From: Achatina immaculata
Taxonomy: Eukaryota > Mollusca > Gastropoda > Stylommatophora > Achatinidae
NCBI GenBank assembly: GCA_009760885.1
Contig: CM019703.1
Location: 7,762,459-7,826,458 of the forward strand
DNA: 64,000 nt
Reading direction: 5' to 3'
Shown: positions 39,293 through 50,400 of the stretch, piece by piece
Position numbering within the stretch: position 1 is the stretch's first letter
Layout: every line of letters starts with the position of its first letter
Program-made: the position numbers and the translations under genes
The notes under the pieces: generated by a model
Databases searched by the model: none
Seen by the model: the letters and a program-made list of their open reading frames with translations, nothing else
Told to the model about the DNA's origin: nothing

Positions 39293-40384
39293 AATCTCAA
39301 AGGTCTAGGATAAATAATGAAATATCAACAGGGGACTGCAGATAATCCAGTGAGGCACTTCAGGTGACAAAAACATGACCGAAAATAGAAATAGTATGTC
39401 AGCTGGATCTAAACAACGCCTAGCCATAAGACACTTGGCGATTAGACCTTGCGCGTGACGCATCCATATGCTTCCTGCGCATTCATCTTGTAGCTATGCA
39501 ATTGCTCATCCCAAGAACTGACTCTACCCTCATTTTTTTCCTTTTCTTTCAAGTGTTTCTGGTATAGTATAGACCTGTTTTGTTAGGATTAATTCATTCC
39601 ACTTTGTTTCTTCCCCCCCCCCCTTCCTTTGTCACGTGTGCTGGGTGGATCCCAAGCATGTTACCTGTCCGTGCAGTAGCGTACCTTGACGACCCATCCA
39701 GTTCTTAAATTAACATTTAATATTTTAAAACTGATTATGTTAAGTAAGCTTTAACATGTCCAGCCATTACTTTTAAACGCCATTAACAACAATCTATAAA
39801 TTAATGAAAAATATATCTGAACATAAACTAAATATTTATAATCATCCACTTGGCAAAATCAGAAAGAGGTCACTGTTGTCTAATTTTTTTTTTGACCGAT
39901 TTCATGCTCGACTGAAATCATGGCAAGTCCTTCCAATCGAAATTCGACGTAAAAAATTTTACTAGCAACATTAATTTCATTTGAAACACAGCACGTCATA
40001 AATAAATGATTGTGTTTTAAACAATTATTTACTTTCATATTATTTTAAAGTTTTTCCAGTTCATCCCATTTTCCCATTTTTGTCTCCACCCCACCCCCCC
40101 CCCCCCCCCCCCACAAAAAAACCTTGTGCCCCGTGGAAGTGGGTAGAGCCAACCCTGAATATTTGTTTATTATTTCCATTGCAGGCAGCACAGGACAATA
40201 ACGACTGTGTTATAGATGATGGTAATCATAATGATGATAATGACGGCGATGGCAATAAAAGCAGATTATCAAACAACGACCGTTACATATCAAGCACAAT
40301 GGGGAGTGGGGTGCGTGTGCATGGAAATGTTAAGGAAGTAGGGGGTCTCTCTTATGAGAATCTACTAGAAGAAAAGTGAACAGA
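39293..40384. other. no gene supported
   Basis: Mixed DNA with C homopolymers near 39613 and 40093. The frame at 40080-40379 (99 residues) begins in that C run, has a GATGATAATGA-type region and no motif; not called. It leads directly into the minisatellite. Confidence 0.35.
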
Positions 40385-41545
40385 CTGTCACAGGGCGCTG
40401 AGTTTCTTGTAACAAGGTGAGCGGGCTTCACAGGGCGCTGAGTTTCTTGTAACAAGGTGAGCGGGCTTCACAGGGCGCTGAGTTTCTTGTAACAAGGTGA
40501 GCGGGCTTCACAGGGCGCTGAGTTTCTTGTAACAAGGTGAGCGGGCTTCACAGGGCGCTGAGTTTCTTGTAACAAGGTGAGCGGGCTTCACAGGGTTCTG
40601 GGTTTCTTGTAACAAGGTGAGCGGGCTTCACAGGGTTCTGGGTTTCTTGTAACAAGGTGAGCGGGCTTCACAGGGTTCTGGGTTTCTTGTAACAAGGTGA
40701 GCGGGCTTCACAGGGTTCTGGGTTTCTTGTAACAAGGTGAGCGGGCTTCACAGGGTTCTGGGTTTCGTGTAACAAGGTGAGCGGGCTTCACAGGGTTCTG
40801 GGTTTCTTGTAACAAGGTGAGCGGGCTTCACAGGGTTCTGGGTTTCGTGTAACAAGGTGAGCGGGCTTCACAGGGTTCTGGGTTTCTTGTCACAAGGTGA
40901 GCGGGCTTCACAGTGCGCTGAGTTTATTGTCACAATGTGAGCAGACCGTCAGAGGGCGCTGGGTTTCTTGACATAAGGTGGGCAGACCATCACAGGGAAC
41001 TGGGTTTCTTGACATAAGGTGGGCAGACCATCACAGAGAACTGGGTTTCTTGACATAAGGTGGGCAGACCATCACAGGGAACTGGGTTTCTTGACATAAG
41101 GTGGGCAGACCATCACAGGGAACTGGGTTTCTTGACATAAGGTGGGCAGACCATCACAAGGAACTGGGTTTCTTGACATAAGGTGGGCAGACCATCACAG
41201 GGAACTGGGTTTCTTGACATAAGGTGGGCGGGCTTCACAGGGTTCTGGGTTTCTTGACATAAGGTGGGCAGACCATCACAGGGAACTGGGTTTCTTGCCA
41301 CAAGGTGGGCAGACCGTCAGAGGAAACTGGGTTTCTTGTCACAAGGTGGGCAGACCATCACAGGGAACTGGGTTTCTTGACATAAGGTGGGCAGACCATC
41401 ACAGGGAACTGGGTTTCTTGACATAAGGTGGGCAGACCATCACAGGGAACTGGGTTTCTTGACATAAGGTGGGCAGACCATCACAGGGAACTGGGTTTCT
41501 TGCCACAAGGTGGGCAGACCGTCAGAGGAAACTGGGTTTCTTGAC
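40385..41545. repeat. 40/41-bp minisatellite in homogenised blocks
   Basis: About 1.16 kb. First part: 40-bp units with AACAAGGTGAGCGGGCTTCA, five carrying GCGCTGA then about eight carrying GTTCTGG. Second part (from about 40920): about 15 units of 41 bp with ACATAAGGTGGGCAGACCAT and GGAACTGGGTTTCTTG. One unit at 41228-41262 carries the GCGGGCTTCACAGGGTTCTG of the first part inside the second block. The repeats are contiguous, with no unique spacers. Confidence 0.95.
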
Positions 41546-41624
41546 AAAGAAGCAGGTACACTCAACCATGAGAAATACTCGCATTTTCCACCCGTTAATG
41601 AGAAATGACTTTTGTTCCAACTAA

Positions 41625-41673
41625 GAGAGAGAGGGGGGAGAGAGAGAGTGTGTGTGTGTGTGAGTGTGTGTGC

Positions 41674-41709
<36 letters not shown>

Positions 41710-41712
41710 CAG
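41625..41712. repeat. GA and GT dinucleotide tract
   Basis: GAGA, GTGT and GAGA runs in succession. Confidence 0.95.
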
Positions 41713-41835
41713 AGATAGAGTACGGCTTTTGCTATTCTGTAACTCTGGTGAGTGGTAGAAAAAGTGGCAGGGGGTAAGGAGGTGGTTGGGGAGAGTTTTG
41801 CACCGCCTTTAAAATTCCTTTCGGAGGCCTTGACT

Positions 41836-41845
41836 ACTACTATAT

Positions 41846-41894
<49 letters not shown>

Positions 41895-41931
41895 GCTGCT
41901 GCTGCTACTACTAAAACTACTACTGCTACTG

Positions 41932-41970
<39 letters not shown>

Positions 41971-42024
41971 TTGCTACTGCTACTACTACTACTGCTGCTG
42001 CTGCTGCTATTACTACTACTACTA
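41836..42024. repeat. (CTA)n/(CTG)n triplet tract
   Basis: About 60 triplets, mostly ACT with blocks of GCT. The 98-residue frame over it is a poly-Leu artefact. It stops precisely at the LINE-C end at 42025. Confidence 0.95.
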
Positions 42025-42262
42025 CTTACATCCTTCCCGTGCCGTTAAACGTCACATAGGGCCCGCATGGCAGCTCGCCAACTTTTCCTGTTCTCGGCGA
42101 GCTTTTCAACTTCATCAAGGGATTTTATGCCTCCTAATCTGGCCTCTCTTTAACAACGTTCTCTTTAGAGTTTCACGTGGTCGACCTCTTTTTCTTCGGC
42201 TTGTTGTGTTCCACTTGATAGCTTGTTTTGGGATTCTCTGGCCGTTTCTTCTCATCACGTGA
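42025..42262 (-). mobile_element. LINE-C 3' end
   Basis: Minus strand ends with TTACATCCTTCCCGTGCCGT on the plus strand, followed by CGTCACATAGGGCCCGCATG and CTCTTTAGAGTTTCACG. The LINE tail adjoins the triplet tract, so the tract could have grown from or been the target of the insertion. Confidence 0.85.
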
Positions 42263-42303
42263 CCGACATATGTCCTCCTTTTCCTGCTACTACTGTACTA
42301 TGC

Positions 42304-42508
42304 TAACATAAAAATGCCCCGGGGTTCGCCCAGCCTCCAAAAATGGGCACCAGAGAAATCTGGGAAGGTAAAAGCGGTCAGGCATGATACTGACCACGTC
42401 AGACTTTTACTTACCATAGGTCTTGGAAATACGGGCTCAACACCGTATCCCTGATATACTTTAATACGATGAAACCGAAGATTTTACCTCGTGTTTTTTT
42501 TTTTTTTT
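42304..42508 (+). mobile_element. SINE-2 copy
   Basis: GGGGTTCGCCCAGCCTCCAA, GGGCACCAGAGAAATCTGGG, GATACTGACCACGTCA, GGTCTTGGAAATACGGGC and ATTTTACCTCGTG, then a T run. Matches 13005-13215. Confidence 0.6.
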
Positions 42509-42607
42509 GAAAAAAGAATTATACTAACATACACACAAACAAACAGTCAGTTACACTCCATAAATATTTGACTGAAATCTTTAGTTCATGCACTGAAAAG
42601 CTATTTA

Positions 42608-42609
42608 CA

Positions 42610-42650
<41 letters not shown>

Positions 42651-42656
42651 TATATT
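42608..42656. repeat. (AT)n microsatellite
   Basis: About 45 bp of AT/TA with one GT interruption. Confidence 0.95.
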
Positions 42657-43482
42657 CTAGAGCCGCTTTATGATCATATAAATAATAACTGGTCATCTGT
42701 ACTCCATATTCATATATCACCAGTTTTATACCTACGCGTTTGTTTTTCATATTCCTGTTTTATATCAACACCCCTGCGCTCGTTTCACGTCCCACTTTAT
42801 ATTGTTTCGTTTACGTTCGTCAATTACTTTTTGTAAAAAAAAGACAAAAACATAACCGGCTTTGACCTTTGCTCTCTGGACGTCTGGAACGTGTATTAAC
42901 GTGTCATAAATTAACCCAGGGAATAGATGTTTCTTACAGAATTCACAAGACGGCCCAAGAGTGCTTTGCAGCAGCTGGGAGCTTAGTGGAAAAAAGGGGG
43001 GGAGGGGCCACGGGGATTTCTCCTGGCCGCACTTCACACTTATCTCTGCGCCTTTATCTCCCTCTCACAGCTGGTGAGCTAGTGCGCGCCTCCGAGTAAC
43101 GCTGGTTATCTCCGCCATTTTGGCCCTAGCTAATTACGCTTTATGATATGGCTAGGACACTTTATGAAAACTAGAAGTCATAAACAGTTCTAGAGAAATG
43201 CTGATAGAGATACGGCAATGTTTATTGCTAATTATAGATAGTGTGTCTTCTTTTTTTTCCCCACTCTTTGAGGTTGTAAGTTACAAAAGCAATCAGTTTC
43301 AGTTCTTTATTAGTCTTTCGTGCCTTTTAGTTACATTACCCCATCAATTTAAGATCATTGCTGGAGGTAAGAGCTCTCCACTTCCTTTCTCTGTTTAGAT
43401 CTTATTTCACAAATAAGAGACTTATAAGTTCTCTTGTCTTCTATGTAGCCCAACAGTAAAGTACTTCTTAACCTTGTGAAGG
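42657..43482. other. no gene supported; CpG-richer patch with YY1-like site
   Basis: The part 42960-43130 is more G+C- and CpG-rich than its surroundings and contains CCGCCATTTTGG at about 43110, which fits a YY1 site in reverse. This could be an old promoter, but no first exon can be traced. Confidence 0.25.
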
Positions 43483-43820
43483 CATTCCTCGATTTACGAA
43501 CGCCCGTTTTACATCAAGCGAGTACTTACGAACAACTCTCATAAAGTCTGTTACATTACAAATTCGAGTTACATACAATGGTTCATAAAGCACATTGATC
43601 CTACTTTGCGGCACGCATCAAAACATTGCGCATCTACTGCTATTCTTCGGTTTCTTTAATGTTTTTTTTATGCATAGAAAGGTTCACAGTACTACATACT
43701 AAAACAGAAACTCGACTAACTGACGATAGATAAGGAACCGAACTCAACAGTTCCTATTGTAAAAATTCGACTTACGAAGAGACTTAGGAACGGAACTCGT
43801 TCGTAACTTGGGAACTGTGT
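43483..43820. mobile_element. candidate MITE of Tc1/mariner or pogo type
   Basis: About 335 bp bounded by ATTCCTCGATTTACGAACG and its diverged inverse CGTTCGTAACTTGGGAACT. Inside, further short inverted pieces (TTACGAAC, GTTCGTAA) recur. No coding capacity. Target duplication unclear. Confidence 0.45.
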
Positions 43821-43898
43821 GTATGTATGTACGTACACTACGTACGTACGTATGTATGTATGTATGTATGTATGTATGTATGTATGTATGTATGTATA
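43818..43898. repeat. (TATG)n microsatellite
   Basis: About 18 TATG/TACG tetramers directly after the MITE-like end, then TTATTATTATTAG. Confidence 0.95.
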
Positions 43899-43959
43899 AT
43901 TATTATTATTAGTATGTTTAATTTTTTCCCACATTTTTTTTTGAAAAAAAAGTGTTTCA

Positions 43960-44200
43960 CAATAAGTGCGTCTTTCCTTTAAATTTTTACAGATAAAATA
44001 GATAACGACTGAGGTAAAACTGGTTCTAATAATAAAGATAGATAGAGGTGTATAGTTCAGATTTTTAAAACGACAGAAGGAATGATGAATGGGGAAAAAA
44101 CATAAATGGCAGAAAGTATGAAAGTAAGATGAGAATGTATAAATGAAAAACATACACTATCCAATATTTCGGCGCCAGCCAACGCAAGAGCAACACAACA
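43960..44200 (-). repeat. dispersed repeat, third copy
   Basis: Reverse complement shares GCCGAAATATTGGATAGTGT, TTTATACATTCTCATC and ACTTTCTGCCATT with the inverted pair at 31320-31865. The ATATTTCGGCGCC junction here is intact. Confidence 0.6.
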
Positions 44201-44504
44201 CATGGAAAAAAAAGAAGGAAAATGTTTCTGCTTCTGTCAAAGAAACTACCTAGGAAAACGGGACATTTCTGTTAGTGCAATCCGGTGCTGTTCTTCTGAT
44301 GAAGACCCTCACAAGGCTCTAGAACAGCGCTTATTTTCCAGGCTGGCTGTCTCCACCATCTGGATTTAACAACAAATTCAGTTTCCATTAAACTTCTTTA
44401 GATTTTCGTCTATTTTCTTCTATTCATGCTCTACTTTAATGTCTTAGCACCATTCATTTCACTGCAGTTTTGCATTTATAAGTTTTAGCGTCATCTCACA
44501 TACA
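44201..44504. other. no feature recognised
   Basis: Contains CTGATGAAGACCCTCACAAGG near 44298, reminiscent of the start of a hammerhead core, but no GAAAC partner at the right distance. Confidence 0.3.
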
Positions 44505-44622
44505 TACATAAATACATACATACAAACATACACACATACAAACATACATACATACATACATGCATACACATACATACATACATACATACATACATACATA
44601 CACATACATACATACATACATA
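44505..44622. repeat. (ACAT)n microsatellite
   Basis: About 28 ACAT tetramers with few interruptions. Confidence 0.95.
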
Positions 44623-44735
44623 CTGTGAAACATTTAAGTCTTTGGAAATGTCAGACTCTAAGATATGTACTGTGAAACATCAAAATCTTTGGAGATTCCA
44701 GACTCCAAGATACGTACTGTGAAACATCAAGTTAG
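44623..44735. repeat. 47-bp tandem repeat, about 2.4 units
   Basis: TACTGTGAAACAT... with AAATCTTTGGAGATTCCAGA and CCAAGATACG, three starts at intervals of about 47 bp. Confidence 0.8.
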
Positions 44736-45579
44736 AAATACATCACCGGTTCAAAGGTTCAAAATTCAGATTCCGGGGCCGCATCATTCAGAACATCTTC
44801 ATATATGCTCCTTCGCGTGGCGCAGCATCCATCCCAGAGTATGTTTGCTAATAGTTCCCGTCAAGTGTTGGTTGTTCACGATGCATTTTCTGCCACTGTT
44901 CAGATCTCCTACCAGCACCCTTAATCTGTCCCAGCTCCAGCAATCTCTTCCATTCCCGTTCTTCGTTTTCCCCCCAGTCTTTTCAATACATCTTTAGCAA
45001 TGTAGGAACCTACCCCAGAGAATCTGAATCATTGTCCGTATCATACGCCCACTGCTCTCTCTCTCTCTCTCCCCCCCCCTTTTGTGCCTGTGTGTGTGTG
45101 TGTCTTATCCCACCCTCTTCACGAAAACTCAAGATCTCAGCTTTCAATATCTATTTTTTTTCCAGCACAAAATTCTTTGGTATTTGGCAGATTTATTTAT
45201 TTATTTGCCCCATTAATTAGTTTCAGGAGGCTCACTTATTACGTTTTATTTTTTAAGTGCTTAAGTGCAGACGCATTTTAATAGACGCATGACGCACGCA
45301 TTTCTGTACGTATCGTAAACCCTTGAATATTTGGCCCATTTATTTTTTGCGACGTAAAGCACACATACACTCACAGACACTTACACCGTGTGTTCTCATT
45401 AACTGTTCGGAATATATTTATTCAAGCCCCTCGCGAATGGTAAATATAATCGAAATAATAATCATCACAATAATAATAATAACAACAATCATGTGCTGTG
45501 AAAAGTAGAAAATATGACTGCTGTGTGTTTAAAATCGGAAACATACAAGATACCCCCCCCCCCCCCCGAAACAACTGTG
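44736..45579. other. no gene supported
   Basis: Frames up to 110 residues (44665-44997) lack motifs. CT and GT runs at 45053-45103 and a C run at 45554. Confidence 0.35.
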
Positions 45580-46195
45580 TTAAGAACACACACTTATCTT
45601 AACATAGTCTTTGTGAGACAGGGAACATAGATCTGTTTGTTTAAAAACTCTGACCTACTTCTGTAGAGCAGAAACCTGTAGCAATCAACACTAATTGTAA
45701 TTGTTACTTTTGTAAAATGTAATGTCAAGTTGGTGGATGGATGGGGACATGGAGAATGCTGGTGGGGATGAGGAAAATCTGGCGTGAAACCAGTGAATCC
45801 AGGACGTGACAAGCCTATGGATTTTTACAACAATGGCTATCAGAATGAGGTAAACAAGTCAACAGACTATAGGTGGCAGGTAATGAATATCGCTGAGTCA
45901 CTCATCGGATTCCTCATTCCAAAGTCGGAGTGTCTCTGTGGAACTGTCTCAAAGCCGTCTGGCCAGCCTGTATTGTACACTGGATCTGACTTGAAGAGGC
46001 TTAAGTACAGCCACCATAGGTTGGAAAACAATGTTTGGCCAGGCCAGCCTATACCACTGTCTTCATGGCAGTCTGAGCAAGACCACAGTCTGCCTTATAG
46101 CAAGGAAAGGTGTTGAAGTCGGAGGTACCCAGTCAAAAGGAGCATCGCAATAATTACCACACATCATCGCTAATAGTGCATACGAAGAAGAAGAA
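45580..46195 (+). repeat. R700 repeat, plus copy
   Basis: Runs from AACTGTGTTAAGAACACAC to GCATACGAAGAAGAAGAAGA, a GAA-type tail. The frame 45784-46116 encodes KPSGQPVLYTGSDLKRLKYS then HHRLENNVW, homologous to [20 protein letters not shown] then HQRLENKVL in the minus copy at 21180. Protein-level similarity between copies suggests a once-coding element. Not identified. Confidence 0.65.
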
Positions 46196-46486
46196 GAAAG
46201 ATATGGCCCTAATTCCAACTACTGCACTGCAAACAGCGGTTTCCCAGCTGATGGTGAGTTTTCAGAAAAAAGCTACCTGGGCCACTCCCACTTTACTGTA
46301 TCTCGTCTCAAAAAAAAATTCAAACAGGCATTTAAGGTATTTAAATTATCGAATCTCCATAAAAATACATTAGATTTTGAAGTTTTCCGTTTCTACTAGT
46401 TGTTTCTTTTTTAGGGAAATAACACTGAACAATAGGTTTTTAAACTGAATTTCCATTTGATTTAGTACAATCTCCACAGATCTATA

Positions 46487-47766
46487 ACGGGTTGATTGAT
46501 AAGTTATTGACACAAGGTACTTGAAACACGGTAAATATTAGGTGCATTTTTAGATCAGGTTAATGTACGATTAAACACCAAGTTTCAAGAAATTAACTGT
46601 AACCAATTTTTTTTTACAGGCTACTGAAGTGGTAAGGGATGGCAGAAATTGAGAAAATGGATGAAATTTCTCATCAAGCAGTCATTCGCTACCGCTGCAT
46701 CAAGGGCTTATCATGGAAGGAGATTCATGAGGATATAATAGAGACTCTAGGGGAGAGTGTCCCTTCTTACAGCACAGTGAAGAAATGGACAGCTCAATTC
46801 AAACATGAAAGCGAGAGTCTGGAAGATGATCCCTGTCCACGAAGACCAAGAACAGTAACCACCGATGAAACCACCGGTAGAATCCATGACATGATAATGG
46901 AGGATCAACGACTAACTGAGCAGTACATTGCTACTGAGTTGGGCATCTCTCACGAACGTGTTCATGCCATTATTCACAATAATCTTCAAATGACACAGGT
47001 CTCTACTCGATGGGTCCCGAAACTTCTTGGAGCTGATCACAAATGACAGCATCTCAAAATGTCAAGAGACAATCTTGGCCATTTTTCTGCAGATCCTGAA
47101 AAGTTTCTTCAGCAATTTGTGACTGTGGATGAGACTTGGGTTCGTCATTTTCAACCAGAAACCAAAGAACAGTCAAAGCAGTGGAAACATCATAGATCCC
47201 CAACTCCAAAGAAAGCAAGGGTGATTCTGTCTGCAGGTTAAAGTGACTGCTTCCATATTTTGGGATTCAAAAGGTGTGCTATTGGTAAACTAACTTCAAA
47301 AGGTCAGAATGGTCACCAGGGCCTATTATGCTAATCTCGTGAAGCAACTGGGGGTCAAATTGAAGGAAAAGTGTTGAGGGAAAATGACGAGAGAAGTCCT
47401 CAAGAAAATGCTCCAGTTCACAAGTCGGCGGTGGCAATGGCTGCCGATCATGAATGCGGCTTCCAGCTTCTTGAACATCCTCCTTATTCCCCAGATTTGG
47501 CCCCTTCGGACTATTACTTGTTTACCAAACTCAAAAAGGAGCTCAGTGGTCTCAAATTTGCTTCAGATGATGACGTCATTCATGCTGTAGACCACTTTCT
47601 ATTGCCACAAGATACTGACTTTTACAAAGAAGAGATCCGTGTGCTCCAGGATCGCTGGATCAAGTACGTAAACTTGTAAGGGGACTATATTGAGAAATAA
47701 TCCCGGAAAATTGTCCACAAATAATCCGTTGTACCTTATGCCGAGAACTTGTCAATCAACCCTCGT
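46487..47766 (+). mobile_element. mariner-like element, 1280 bp with TIRs
   Basis: Ends are inverted: ACGGGTTGATTGATAAGTTA on the left and, read in reverse, ACGAGGGTTGATTGACAAGT on the right, with shared AAGGTAC further in. TA lies on both outer sides. The length and a single transposase gene fit mariner. The gene is broken (see 46639-47679), so this copy could only move if supplied with transposase. Confidence 0.88.
46639..47679 (+). pseudogene. mariner transposase, broken
   Basis: First piece, 46639-47046 (135 residues): MAEIEKMDEISHQAVIRYRC, GLSWKEIHEDIIETLG helix-turn-helix, then YSTVKKWTAQFKHESESLED and a second HTH (IATELGISHERVHAIIHNNL). A stop ends it after LLGADHK. Second piece, 47059-47241: FVTVDETWVRHFQPETKEQS with the first catalytic Asp. 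Third, 47371-47679: a QENAPVHKS remnant of the second Asp region (D changed to E), then LLEHPPYSPDLAPSDYYLFT with the third Asp of the D,D34D triad. One stop, at least one frameshift and a deletion; not functional. Confidence 0.88.
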
Positions 47767-47794
47767 ATATATATAAAATAAAAGCTCTGTTTCT

Positions 47795-47965
47795 GCGCCA
47801 TTAAGGCATAATGGGGATGCTGTGTTAGGGCCATATTTCAACGACCTCTGGCACATGAAGGTGTGATGTAGTCAATATAACGCCTGGCCGCATTCACCAT
47901 CCCAGATTTCTCTGGTACCTATTTTTAGAGGCTGGGTCGGCCCTGGGGCCTTTATTTTTTTCGGT
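47795..47965 (-). mobile_element. SINE-2-like fragment, minus
   Basis: Reverse complement contains GGCCGACCCAGCCTCTAAAA, TACCAGAGAAATCTGGGATG, GGCCAGGCGTTATATTGACT and ends in CCTTAATGG. Head missing. Confidence 0.6.
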
Positions 47966-48039
47966 GTGTACCAGAAAAAAATCCTACTGCTGGGACTAAA
48001 CTCAGTACACACCGGACGTGTAAATCGATATAAGCGTTG

Positions 48040-48300
48040 GGTTGGGTGTCTGAGTGGCGAAATGGTTAGTGCACTGGTCTATCATGGCGAAGGTCGGGGT
48101 TCGAATCCAGCCGGAGGCACCCCCAGTCACCCAGCTGTAGAAATGGGTACCCGAATTCTTCTGGATTTGGGGAAAGAAAGGCGGCCAGGCGTGATACTGA
48201 CCATATCACCCTCTAGTGTGCTGACAGGTCAAGGAAAATATGGCCGCTAACATCATATCTCTATGTGCCTCTAAGGCATGAGAGGATTATCTTTATCTTT
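48040..48300 (+). mobile_element. tRNA-derived SINE-1, complete copy
   Basis: Head: GTGTCTGAGTGGCGAAATGG, A-box-like TGGTTAGTGCACTGG, B box GGTTCGAATCC. Body: CACCCAGCTGTAGAAATGGG, GGCGTGATACTGACCATATC, GTGTGCTGACAGGTCAAGGA. End: CTCTAAGGCATGAGAGGATT then ATCTTTATCTTT. This is the best reference copy for the family. The 94-residue frame over it has no meaning. Confidence 0.85.
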
Positions 48301-48329
48301 ACCTTTTATATATGCTTTTATTTATAATT

Positions 48330-49530
48330 TTAACAATATTTCATCATCATTATAATCATGTGCCATACCTGAACTGGAGGCGTCGGTGACTGCGTCTCTC
48401 CACAGTTTCTGGTCTCTCATGTTTTTCATCAATTCTCTTGTGCTTCTCCCTTAGCATTTTATCAAGTTATATAAGATTTTCTCTCTTGGTCTACCTCTTC
48501 CTTTCCTGCCTCCGAATTTCCTGTTGTCACGATATTTTCAATTTCTCCTCTTCTCATTATATGGCCAGTTAACCTAGACTGTCTCTCCCCTGTGGTGTGT
48601 TTATTTAGGCTCGTTTCTTTTAGGCTTTTCCCAGGCATTCTTCTTTTGTTATCCTAGGTATCTTAACATTCTTCTTTAGTTATCTTTGATGTCTTAACAT
48701 TCTTTTTTTGTTATCCTAGATGTCTTAACATTCTTCTTTTGTTATCCTAGATGTCTTAACATTCTTCTTGTGTTATCCTAGACGTCTTAACATTCTTCTT
48801 TTGTTATCCTAGGTATCTTAACATTCTTCTTGTGTTATCCTAGATGTCTTAACATTCTTCTTGTGTTATCCTAGGTGTCTTAACATTCTTCTTGTGTTAT
48901 CCTAGATGTCTTAACATTCTTCTTTTGTTATCCTAGGTATCTTAACATTCTTCTTTAGTTATCTTTGATGTCTTAACATTCTTCTTTTGTTATCCTAGGT
49001 GTCTTAATATTCTTCTTGTGTTATCCTAGATGTCTTAACATTCTTCTTGTGTTATCCTAGATGTCTTAACATTCTTCTTGTGTTATCCTAGGTGTCTTAA
49101 TATTCTTCTTGTGTTATCCTAGATGTCTTAACATTCTTCTTGTGTTATCCTAGATGTCTTAACGTTCTTCTTGTGTTATCCTAGTTGTCTTAACATTCTT
49201 CTTGTGTTATCCTAGACGTCTTAACATTCTTCTTGTGTTATCCCAGGTGTCTTAAAATTCTTCTTTTGTTATCCTAGATGTCTTAACATTCTTCTTGTGT
49301 TATCCTAGTTGTCTTAACATTCTTCTTGTGTTATCCTAGATGTCTTAACATTCTTCTTTTGTTATCCTAGATGTCTTAAAATTCTACTTTTGTTATAATA
49401 GATGTCTTAACATTCTTCTTGTGTTATCCTAGGTGTCTTAACATTCTTCGCAGGAACCACATTTCAGTTGCATCTGAGTCTCTTTGTTGTTTTTCTTAAT
49501 GACCATGATTCGCTCCCACATAGTAATGCT
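48330..49530 (-). mobile_element. LINE-B 3' end expanded by an internal minisatellite
   Basis: On the plus strand the 3' terminus is CATCATCATTATAATCATGT, matching the ATG tail of the copy at 25148, then TTTCTGGTCTCTCATG (the W...RD segment), GTCTACCTCTTCCTTTCCTG and TTCTCCTCTTCTCATTATAT (GHIMRRG region). Next comes the 31-bp array, after which LINE-B coding resumes at 49455 (AACCACATTTCAGTTGCATC, TGATTCGCTCCCACATAGTA). Confidence 0.8.
48610..49450. repeat. 31-bp minisatellite grown from LINE-B coding DNA
   Basis: About 27 units of CATTCTTCTTGTGTTATCC then TAGATGTCTTAA. In the uninterrupted LINE-B at 25430-25480 the single-copy source is visible: CATTCTTCATTAGTTATTTT followed by TGCTGTCC. 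Early units (TTTAGTTATCTTTGATGTC) are closest to that source; later ones carry the GTGTTATCCTAG form. Most units keep the LINE reading phase only partly, since 31 is not a multiple of 3. Confidence 0.9.
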
Positions 49531-50189
49531 GGCTCAGTATAGCTTATTTCACTTACATTAAAATAAGGACATAGGCACATATAAGTGATTTTATAAGTAA
49601 TTTTGTATAACTCCATAGATTATACTCACTTACTCAATGTGATTTTAGAATACACCCACGTCCAATATTAATAAACCGAGGACAGTTTTATATATATATA
49701 TATAATGACAGTCCTTCATTTCTAACTGCATGAAAACCATTGCCAGTTGATAATATTATATTTCTCACAATCAGATCTTCGAAGGAGTGTCGGGGGCGAA
49801 TATTATACATGTAATCGGACGGTGCTTTTTGGGGGTATTTGTCATATTAATGGCATGGGTTTAAGGACTTGAATCTGACACCTGGAAATTGTTTTTTTTT
49901 TCCTCAGCGTCATAGGGTTGGCGTCTCTTAGTTTTCATGCAGGTCTTAGTGTCTGCCAAGCCTCATTCCAAAACGGTTTCTCATCTCGACCTTTAAAAAA
50001 GAGAAGCCAGTGGCGGATTGTCCAATAGGCCGAACAGACTTACACCTAGGGGCCTGGAACAGAATAGGGAATCATGATTTCAAGCAATAAAGAAATTCCT
50101 ATATGTAATATTATTACTATAAAGTTTAATCTTATTTTTAGAGATTTTTTATCGCTATAAAGGTGGCGCAAGAAGCTGGTAAACATCAT
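49531..50189. other. no gene supported
   Basis: A short TA run at 49690-49703. No motif or repeat otherwise recognised. Confidence 0.35.
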
Positions 50190-50400
50190 TCATTAATTCT
50201 TTTCCATGTCCCTTGTGGAACTTTGCCTCCCTAACAGCACTCCTATAGTCCTCTCGGTTGTGAGCAAGATGACCTATTGCTGATGTATCCATTTTCAGAT
50301 CATCAACGGTGCTTTGCAGCCATCTTCGCCGTTGTCTTCCTCTCTGTCTTTTTTCCCATTATATACCCTTCCAATACGGTCTACTCTAGATTATCATGAC
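50190..50400 (-). mobile_element. LINE-A 3' end
   Basis: Plus strand: CATTCATTAATTCTTTTCCA (tail), TGTCCCTTGTGGAACTTTGC, GAGCAAGATGACCTATTGCT, GTCTTTTTTCCCATTATATA, up to ATTATCATGACGT. It stops exactly where a LINE-B copy starts in the opposite orientation. Confidence 0.82.

Noticed and set aside
40385..41545. Regular direct repeats that could be mistaken for a CRISPR array
   Set aside because: Units are contiguous with no unique spacers, there are no cas genes, and the window is clearly eukaryotic.
41752..42048. 98-residue poly-Leu ORF
   Set aside because: Translation of a CTA/CTG triplet tract. The poly-Val frame at 32817-33053 is likewise a microsatellite artefact.
44290..44340. Hammerhead ribozyme near CTGATGAAGACC
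   Set aside because: A CTGATGA core is present but the required GAAAC and cleavage site are not found at the right distance.
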